Source: Verrucomicrobiales bacterium (lineage in GTDB: Bacteria > Verrucomicrobiota > Verrucomicrobiia > Verrucomicrobiales > Akkermansiaceae). Taken from it: a stretch of DNA of 21,179 nucleotides. The translations under genes were made by a program, and so were the position numbers. Positions 15,142 to 21,179 of this stretch are shown piece by piece (positions within the stretch are counted from its first letter, which is position 1; every line of letters begins with the position of its first letter). The DNA lies in the NCBI GenBank assembly GCA_002729295.1, contig PBTU01000137.1:1-21179 (forward strand), in the 5' to 3' direction. The notes below the pieces were generated by a model, which was given only the letters and a program-made list of their open reading frames with translations, was not told the DNA's origin and searched no databases.

Positions 15142-17924
15142 AATCACTTCCACTCTTCCTTCTGACTCTCCTGCCTGCCTCCTCGTCAACCTTCGAGCAG
15201 GTTAAGCCCATCCTGGAGCACTCTTGTGTCGAGTGTCACAACGCGGACAAAGACAAAGGCGGCCTTCGCTTTGACGAACACGCTATTTTTCTCGACGGAG
15301 GCGATTCAGGTTCTCCTGTTAATTTCGAGAAACCCGCTGAATCAGAAATGATCCTCCGCGTCCTGCTGCCACATGACGACGACGAATTCATGCCGCCTTC
15401 ATCCCAGAAGACGCAACGCGACCCATTGACTCCGCAGGAGATCGACATCTTGAAATCCTGGGTTGTGGCCAAGGCCCCCTGGCCCGTGGGTGCGAAACTT
15501 CAGCAAAGGGAGAAAGTCGTTACCGAAGATCCAAATCACCCCGACCCCGAATTAGTTTCGATCGGAGTCTACCCGGGCTCGGTCACGCTCGAAACCAAAC
15601 GAGATTACCATCGCCTCATCGTCATTGCTACCGACAAGAATTCCGTAACCCGCGATGTTACCGCCTCCGCTCTTTATCAAATTACCGACACCAAACTCGC
15701 CCGGGTTGAAGCTTCGACTCTTTTTCCTCTCGCTGATGGCGGAACCTCGGTGAAGGTAAAATTCCGCGGTAAGGAAGTAACCGTTCCCGTCACCATAAAA
15801 AATGCAACTGCCGACCGTCGGATCAGCTTCCAACAGGACATCGTTCCGGTCTTTACCGCCGCAGGATGCAACACCGGATCCTGTCATGGCTCCGCTCGCG
15901 GTCAGGACGGATTCATGCTCTCTCTCTTCGGATACGACCCCAAGGGTGACTATCATCGCCTGACTCGCGAACAATCCGGCCGCCGTCTCAACCTCGCCGT
16001 TCCCGAGGACTCGCTCCTCCTCACCAAATCAATCGGAATCGTACCCCACACCGGAGGAAAGCTTTTCGAGAAAGATCACCCCTTCTACGCTACCATGCTT
16101 GAGTGGATCAAAGATGGAGCCCACTACGATTCTGACGACGTGGCCCTCCCTGTGAAGATCGATGTCGAACCAAAACAATTTGTTTTGGAGGGTGAGAAAA
16201 AGAAAGTCCCTCTCACAGTCAAAGCTACATATTCAGACGGCACCGACCGCGATGTCACCACACTATCTGCCTTCACCACCTCAAACGAAAATTCGGTAGC
16301 GATCGATCCCTCCTCCGGGCTTGCCGAGTCGAAAAATCGAGGAGAGGGATTTCTAATGGCTCGCTTCCACACTTTCACTGAAGGATCCCAGGCCATCGTC
16401 ATCCCCGACAACCTGGAATACACGAGACCACAGATCACAGCGAACAACTATATCGACGAACACGTTCACGAAAAGCTCCACAAGCTTCGTATCATTCCAT
16501 CCGAGCTCTCCAGCGATGAAATCTTTGTGCGGCGTGTCTTTCTTGATATCGCCGGACTACTTCCCACCGAAGAAGAGCTCACTGCTTTCATGAACAACAA
16601 AGATCCGAAGAGGCGTTCTATCTTGATCGACGAACTTCTTGAAAGAAAGGACTTCACGGAACTTTGGGTTATGAAATGGGCCGAACTTCTTCAGATCCGC
16701 ACGACAGGAAACAACGCCAACGACGTGACCTATAAGGCCGCCCTCCTCTGGTATAACTGGCTTCGTGATCAGATCGCCGAGAACCGTCCGTTCAACGAAA
16801 TTGTTGAGGAAATGCTCTCTTCCCGAGGTGGCACTCACGATGTCCCGACGACCAACTACTACAAGGCCGAGAGCGACGTGATGAAGCTCACCGAAAACGT
16901 GGCCCAGGTCTTCATGGGAACACGTATCCAGTGTGCCCAGTGCCACAACCACCCCTTCGACCGCTGGACCATGGATGACTACTTTGGCTTTGCGTCTTTC
17001 TTCACACAGGTAAAACGGAAGCAAGGTGAAGATCCTATGGAGCAGATCATCTACGATGGCAGTGGCAGTATCAAAAACCCTGTCACCGGTAAGGATGCCG
17101 AACCCAAATTCCTCGGCGGCGAAAAGATTGTTGTCAAAAATCAAACCCGCCGGCAGGCCGTCGCCAAGTGGCTTACCGCTCCGGGTAATCCGTGGTTCGC
17201 CCGAAACACCGCGAACATCGTTTGGTCACACTTTTTTGGAATTGGCATCGTCGATCCAGTCGATGACGTTCGCATTTCAAACCCGGCAACCAACCCTGAA
17301 TTACTTGGTGCTCTTGGCGCAAAACTCACCGAATACAACTTCGATATGAAGAAGCTCGTTCGCGACATCTGCAACTCGCGCACTTATCAACTGTCAACAA
17401 GGACGAACGCCACCAACGAAGTTGATAACACCAACTTCTCCCACGCCCGTGTCCGCCGGCTTCGTGCTGAGATCCTACTCGATACTCTTGCGCAGGTCAC
17501 CGACACGCCGAATAAGTTCCGTGGGCTTCCCCTCGGATCGCGCGCCGTCAACATTGCCGATGGAAACACCTCGACTTACTTTCTCACCACCTTCGGTCGT
17601 GCAACCCGTAAGACAGTTTGTTCCTGCGAAGTTAAAATGGAGCCCAATCTCTCTCAAGCTCTCCACCTGCTCAACGGTGATGCCGTAAACAACAGAATTC
17701 AAAGAGGACAGGTTGTTCAAAATCTGCAGAAGGAAGTAAAGAAGCCAGAGGAAGTGATAAAGTCCCTCTATCTCCGTACAGTTAGCAGGCCTCCAACTGA
17801 TGTCGAGTCTAGTAGGCTCAACAATGTTCTCTCTGAAGCTAAAGAACCCGCCGAAGTGACTCAATTTCTCGAGGACGTATTCTGGGCCCTCCTCAACTCG
17901 AAAGAGTACCTTTTCAACCATTAG
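15138..17924 (+). CDS. Secreted cytochrome-like protein with DUF1549 and DUF1553 domains
   Basis: This 928-residue protein has a short signal peptide (SLPLFLLTLLPASSS). Domain order is as follows. A planctomycete-type cytochrome C domain carries CVECH at residues 30-34 and an EFMPP Met further on. A beta, Big-2-like region follows. A second heme-like segment has the wider spacing C244-x4-C249-His250 (CNTGSCHG). Another Big-2-like domain lies at about 335-425. DUF1549 follows from about 435 (YIDEHVHEKLH, FLDIAGLLPTEEEL), including CAQCHNHPFDRW at 599-603. DUF1553 begins at about 670 (RRQAVAKWLT, NIVWSHFFGIGIVDPVDDVR, SRTYQLSTRTN), ending with LSQALHLLNGD. All CxxCH motifs would bind heme c in the periplasm, but covalent heme has not been proven for these families. 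This is the standard DUF1501 partner. It starts at the ATGA overlap with the PPC gene. The substrate is unknown; polymer degradation is often proposed. Confidence 0.92.
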   Translation: MKSLPLFLLTLLPASSSTFEQVKPILEHSCVECHNADKDKGGLRFDEHAIFLDGGDSGSPVNFEKPAESEMILRVLLPHDDDEFMPPSSQKTQRDPLTPQEIDILKSWVVAKAPWPVGAKLQQREKVVTEDPNHPDPELVSIGVYPGSVTLETKRDYHRLIVIATDKNSVTRDVTASALYQITDTKLARVEASTLFPLADGGTSVKVKFRGKEVTVPVTIKNATADRRISFQQDIVPVFTAAGCNTGSCHGSARGQDGFMLSLFGYDPKGDYHRLTREQSGRRLNLAVPEDSLLLTKSIGIVPHTGGKLFEKDHPFYATMLEWIKDGAHYDSDDVALPVKIDVEPKQFVLEGEKKKVPLTVKATYSDGTDRDVTTLSAFTTSNENSVAIDPSSGLAESKNRGEGFLMARFHTFTEGSQAIVIPDNLEYTRPQITANNYIDEHVHEKLHKLRIIPSELSSDEIFVRRVFLDIAGLLPTEEELTAFMNNKDPKRRSILIDELLERKDFTELWVMKWAELLQIRTTGNNANDVTYKAALLWYNWLRDQIAENRPFNEIVEEMLSSRGGTHDVPTTNYYKAESDVMKLTENVAQVFMGTRIQCAQCHNHPFDRWTMDDYFGFASFFTQVKRKQGEDPMEQIIYDGSGSIKNPVTGKDAEPKFLGGEKIVVKNQTRRQAVAKWLTAPGNPWFARNTANIVWSHFFGIGIVDPVDDVRISNPATNPELLGALGAKLTEYNFDMKKLVRDICNSRTYQLSTRTNATNEVDNTNFSHARVRRLRAEILLDTLAQVTDTPNKFRGLPLGSRAVNIADGNTSTYFLTTFGRATRKTVCSCEVKMEPNLSQALHLLNGDAVNNRIQRGQVVQNLQKEVKKPEEVIKSLYLRTVSRPPTDVESSRLNNVLSEAKEPAEVTQFLEDVFWALLNSKEYLFNH

Positions 17925-17952
17925 TCCGCGGCCTGACTAAGATTTCCAGGAC

Positions 17953-20331
17953 ATGAATTTGAATTTCCAGATGAAATCGCTCCTATCCGGATTCGCGGCG
18001 ACCTTGTGTCTTGGCAGCCTCTTCGCGCAAACTACAGAAAAGATTACTTACGACGACCACGTCTTTCCTGTTCTCGAGTCCAAGTGTCTCAACTGCCACA
18101 ATCCGGACAAAAAGAAAGGGGACCTCGATCTTTCGACTTACATCGGAACAATGGCAGGAAGTTCCGGTGGAAAAATCGCTCTGGCTGGCGATGGCGGAAG
18201 TTCAAAACTCTACACCGTCACTGTTCATACCGAGGAACCCGTGATGCCCCCCGAGGGTGATAAAATTGCCAAAAAAGACGCCGATATGATCCGCGCCTGG
18301 ATCGACGGAGGTCTTCTTGAGAATAAAGGGTCGAAGGCTCAAAAGAAAAAGAAGCCAGCTTTCTCGTTGGCCGCAGTTCCCGCATCGAATAAGCGCCCCG
18401 AAGGCCCGCCTCCCATGCCCAAGGACCTTCTTCTCGAACCTGTCATGGTCCCTTCGCGCTCAACCGTGATCAACGACATGGACGCCAGCCCCTGGGCACC
18501 TTTGATTGCGGTCACAGGTCAACGTCAGGTCCTTCTTTACAACACCGACACTCTCAGCCTCGCGGCCGTTCTTCCATTTCCCAAGGGACAACCCGAAACC
18601 GTCTCCTTCCATCCCAGCGGCAAATATATCCTCGCCGGAGGTGGCATTGGCGGAAAATCAGGGAGCACCAAAGTTTGGGACGTGGTGACCGGGAAGGTCA
18701 TGATGGAAGCAGGCAAGGAGTTTGACTCCGTCATGGCCGCTGACCTTCGGGCAGATCTTGGAGGAATAGCCCTTGGTGGACCTTCCCGCCTTATCAAGCT
18801 CTGGGACACTCAAGCTGGCGAGCAGATTAAGAGTATCAAAAAACACACCGACTGGTTGATCTCACTCGCCTATTCCTACGACGGTATTCTCCTCGCTACG
18901 GGAGACCGGAACAATGGATTACAAGTCTGGGAGGCTGCTACTGGAAATGAATTTCACTCCTTGCGGGGACACCAGAAGTCAATCGTCGATGTCAAGTGGC
19001 GCGTCGATTCCAATCTTCTGGCAACCGCATCTGAAGACGGGCAGGTTATCTTCTGGGACATGAACTCAGGGAATCAAATCAAGAAAGCAGCGGCGCATGG
19101 AAGTGGTGTTCTTGCCATGGACTACGCCTTGAGCGGCGACATTGTAACTTCGGGGCGCGATCGCAAAGTGAAACTTTGGAAACCAGATCTTGTCCTTAAG
19201 AAAGAACTCCCTGCCTTTGCAGAGATGATCACTGAGGTCGCCTTCTCCCATGACGCAAAACGTGTCTTTGTTGCCGACTGGAATGGACAAATTCAAGTTT
19301 GGGACACCACGACCTATCAACAAGTTGGCACCCTGAATCCCAACCCACCACAGATTGCAGGCCGCCTCGTTTCCCTTCAGATTGACAAGGAAAAACATGT
19401 CGCCATCTTAAAAGCCGAATCTGACAAAGCTTCCGGGGTCCAAGAGGCTTTTGATGCCGCCAAGGCAGACCTCGCCAAAAAGACGGCGGCTGTCGCTGCA
19501 ACAAAAAAGACTCTCGAAACTCTAACCAAAGAGCACGACGCATTTACCGCCAAATGGAATGAGCTCAATCTCGCCCACCAGAACAAGATTAACGAACTTA
19601 AGTCGGTTGAGAGTCAGGCTGTGGCTGCTCAAACTCAACTTAAACAGCTAGCCGGCGAGCAACAGACAATCATAACTGAGCAACAACAAATTCGCGCTCA
19701 AAAACAAAAGACTCAACAGGAGCTCGCCGCCGCTGAAAAAACAACCCAAGTCGCACGCGATACTTTGACTAAGAAGCCCGATGATCCCCAGTTGAAGCAG
19801 AAACTCGCCCAAGCCGAGGCCACCGAGCATTCCAAACGACAGCAAGTTCAGCAGTTGGGTCCTAAACTCGCGAATCTTGACAAACGAGTTGCAGAGCATA
19901 CCAAGGCGCTTCAAGATCAACAGGCTGCGGCAAGAGCAAGCTCAGACAAGACAAACAAGCTTCAGGCCGAATGCACCCAGTTGATCGCCCAACGGGATGA
20001 GGTTGCAAAAGTGAAAGATGAGCGAAACAAAGCCTACATCGCGCTTAAAGAGAAAGTCCCCGCAATGGAAAAAGTGATCAAGCCAGCCGCAGATCTCGTA
20101 ATAACCAAGGATAAGCTCTGGAAGGACTCCCAAGCTAAACTCGCAGCGGAACAAGCCAGGCAAAAGCATTTTAACCAACAGCTCGGATTCTGGAAATCCG
20201 CTCAAATCAACACCAAGGTGCTCAAGGCCAAGGCCAAGACTGATAAGATAAGGTCTGACTTAGCCGATGCTGAAGCCGAAGAGAAGGAGTTGACCAAGCA
20301 GTATCAGGAAAGCCAAAAGGCCTCCCAGTAA
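17953..20331 (+). CDS. Secreted cytochrome C domain, WD40 propeller and long coiled-coil fusion
   Basis: This 792-residue protein starts at ATG 17953, with AGG just upstream; an internal ATG at 17971 (MKSLLSG) would also keep the signal peptide (GFAATLCLGSLFA, cleavage before QTT). Residues 30-122 are a planctomycete-type cytochrome C domain with CLNCH (45-49) and a probable axial Met98 in VMPPEGDK. A Lys/Pro-rich linker follows. About seven WD40 blades span roughly 172-460; blade ends include KVWDVVTG, KLWDTQAG, QVWEAATG, IFWDMNSG, KLWKPD and QVWDTTTY. From about 485 to the end the protein is almost entirely helical and rich in Gln, Lys, Ala and Glu, broken by KKPDDPQL and KEKVPAMEKVIKP, so it is a long coiled coil of about 300 residues. 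No enzyme domain is seen; a redox-linked scaffold is inferred. It follows the DUF1553 gene by 28 bases. Confidence 0.9.
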   Translation: MNLNFQMKSLLSGFAATLCLGSLFAQTTEKITYDDHVFPVLESKCLNCHNPDKKKGDLDLSTYIGTMAGSSGGKIALAGDGGSSKLYTVTVHTEEPVMPPEGDKIAKKDADMIRAWIDGGLLENKGSKAQKKKKPAFSLAAVPASNKRPEGPPPMPKDLLLEPVMVPSRSTVINDMDASPWAPLIAVTGQRQVLLYNTDTLSLAAVLPFPKGQPETVSFHPSGKYILAGGGIGGKSGSTKVWDVVTGKVMMEAGKEFDSVMAADLRADLGGIALGGPSRLIKLWDTQAGEQIKSIKKHTDWLISLAYSYDGILLATGDRNNGLQVWEAATGNEFHSLRGHQKSIVDVKWRVDSNLLATASEDGQVIFWDMNSGNQIKKAAAHGSGVLAMDYALSGDIVTSGRDRKVKLWKPDLVLKKELPAFAEMITEVAFSHDAKRVFVADWNGQIQVWDTTTYQQVGTLNPNPPQIAGRLVSLQIDKEKHVAILKAESDKASGVQEAFDAAKADLAKKTAAVAATKKTLETLTKEHDAFTAKWNELNLAHQNKINELKSVESQAVAAQTQLKQLAGEQQTIITEQQQIRAQKQKTQQELAAAEKTTQVARDTLTKKPDDPQLKQKLAQAEATEHSKRQQVQQLGPKLANLDKRVAEHTKALQDQQAAARASSDKTNKLQAECTQLIAQRDEVAKVKDERNKAYIALKEKVPAMEKVIKPAADLVITKDKLWKDSQAKLAAEQARQKHFNQQLGFWKSAQINTKVLKAKAKTDKIRSDLADAEAEEKELTKQYQESQKASQ

Positions 20332-20344
20332 TTTCAGCTTACCC

Positions 20345-21179
20345 ATGAGCAGTCATCTGGTTCCCCTCCTCACTTTTGCCCTGATTCTTTTAAACACAGG
20401 ACTCGCACGTGCCCACAAAATTGACTCAATGGAATTCAACTTCCGCGAGTCCTCTGAATTTTGGATTCTCGAAGGTGAAATCGACCTCACCTATATGCTC
20501 CCCGAATTCCGCGGTGACCCCGATGCTGAAGCATTAAGCAGAAAAGAAATGATGGAGCTTTCCGCTGAGGATTGGTCGGTCATCCACGAAAAGATTGAGA
20601 AGACAGCCAAAAAGCTCCTCGCTTTTACCTTTGCTGATGAAGACCTGCCGTATTTGGTCTCTTTCCCTGACTTCGACAAAACTCCTTTGCTTCTCCCGGA
20701 AGAACAACAGGACGTCGCTCTGATCACTCTGCGTCTCTTGCTAGAGCCCAGTGCGGGGCCTGGCACTCTTACCCTCTTTTGGCTCGACGATCTGGACGCC
20801 CAGCTCATTATTATTCCAGAAGAAGGAGATCCGTATATTGCTCTTCCCGGAGGTGAAATAAATCTCCTCGCAGTAGACGAAAGCGGCGATCCCACTCAGG
20901 GAACTCAAGGAGAGCTCTTCGCTTGGATTAAATCCGGCTTCGCACACGTAGTTCCTCTGGGTGCTGATCATATTCTTTTCATCCTAGGGATCTTCCTACT
21001 TTGCCCTCGCTTGAAACCCCTCCTCGGGCAATCTCTTCTCTTCACGCTGGCCCATTCGATCACCCTCACCATGGCGGTTAAGGGATGGGTCAGTTTCAAC
21101 ACCACTTATATCGAAATCCTCATCGCCACGAGCATCGCATGGATCGGTATCGAAAATCTCTGGCTTAAAAAAGTCGGGA
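20345..21179 (+). CDS. HupE/UreJ-type membrane protein, 3' end outside window
   Basis: ATG 20345 opens a frame that stays open to the last base (278 codons visible). A signal peptide (LVPLLTFALILLNTGLARA, cleavage about residue 23) is followed by a soluble, acidic, beta-rich region of about 170 residues outside the membrane. The HupE/UreJ-2 membrane domain follows: SGFAHVVPLGADHILFILG, with His201, Asp208 and His209, then TLAHSITLTMA with His237, and IEILIATSIAWIGIENLW. These His/Asp motifs are the conserved family core, thought to carry metal ions such as nickel or cobalt; the ion here is unknown. At least one more membrane helix pair should lie beyond the window. It begins 13 bases after the cytochrome/WD40 gene, so it is the fifth gene of the same unit. 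This linkage suggests metal or cofactor supply, or membrane anchoring, for the exported proteins. Confidence 0.88.
   Translation, partial: MSSHLVPLLTFALILLNTGLARAHKIDSMEFNFRESSEFWILEGEIDLTYMLPEFRGDPDAEALSRKEMMELSAEDWSVIHEKIEKTAKKLLAFTFADEDLPYLVSFPDFDKTPLLLPEEQQDVALITLRLLLEPSAGPGTLTLFWLDDLDAQLIIIPEEGDPYIALPGGEINLLAVDESGDPTQGTQGELFAWIKSGFAHVVPLGADHILFILGIFLLCPRLKPLLGQSLLFTLAHSITLTMAVKGWVSFNTTYIEILIATSIAWIGIENLWLKKVG

Noticed and set aside
20491..20895. 134-codon minus-strand frame near the right end
   Set aside because: It is antisense to the soluble region of the HupE-like gene, which is supported by signal peptide and membrane motifs.
1..21179. CRISPR array, insertion sequence or prophage
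   Set aside because: I saw no regularly spaced repeats, transposase or integrase motifs, or phage structural genes; genes are dense and of one style throughout.

Overview
The window most likely comes from a Verrucomicrobiota genome; Planctomycetota is the main alternative. The taxon is inferred from gene content. The right third holds a set of families (DUF1501, PPC-domain protein, cytochrome-like DUF1549/DUF1553 protein, cytochrome/WD40 fusion) that are strongly expanded in those two phyla. lpxA indicates a diderm that makes lipid A. No mobile element, CRISPR array or rRNA was seen, and the DNA reads as ordinary dense chromosome.

Left region (1-4443): the 3' half of an M16 zinc-peptidase gene and an exported esterase run rightward. 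They converge, with overlapping stop codons, on a leftward pair, rsfS-cinA. Upstream of rsfS, on the same strand, lies a tRNA-Ala(GGC) gene with its own intrinsic terminator. Right of the tRNA is a small island with two palindromes and two consecutive short ORFs (60 and 29 codons). Their hydrophobic N-termini are clearly related, with mostly synonymous codon differences. The 29-codon gene is below normal gene-calling limits.

Middle region (4439-8595): a leftward DCC-family thiol-disulfide oxidoreductase is divergent from a rightward run: radC, lpxA, a D-2-hydroxyacid (phosphoglycerate-type) dehydrogenase and a PfkB sugar kinase of the 2-keto-3-deoxygluconate kinase type. A strong intrinsic terminator closes this run.

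Right region (8658-21179): a large leftward membrane-anchored kinase-like protein lacks the catalytic Asp of HRD (it has HGN) and the Gly of DFG (it has DFA), so it is a candidate pseudokinase with a helical, TPR-like C-terminal half. Divergent from it, across a 139-bp AT-rich gap, is a tightly packed five-gene unit. In order it encodes a Tat-exported DUF1501 protein, a secreted PPC-domain protein, a large secreted DUF1549/DUF1553 protein with three CxxCH-like motifs, a secreted cytochrome-domain/WD40/coiled-coil protein, and a HupE/UreJ-type membrane protein that runs off the window. Each of the five carries an export signal, and gaps are 39, -4, 28 and 13 bp. They probably form one envelope system of unknown substrate, with the HupE-like protein as its membrane partner.

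The observations most worth a second look are the paired small membrane peptides, the apparent pseudokinase next to the cytochrome/DUF1501 unit, and the linkage of a HupE-like permease to that unit.
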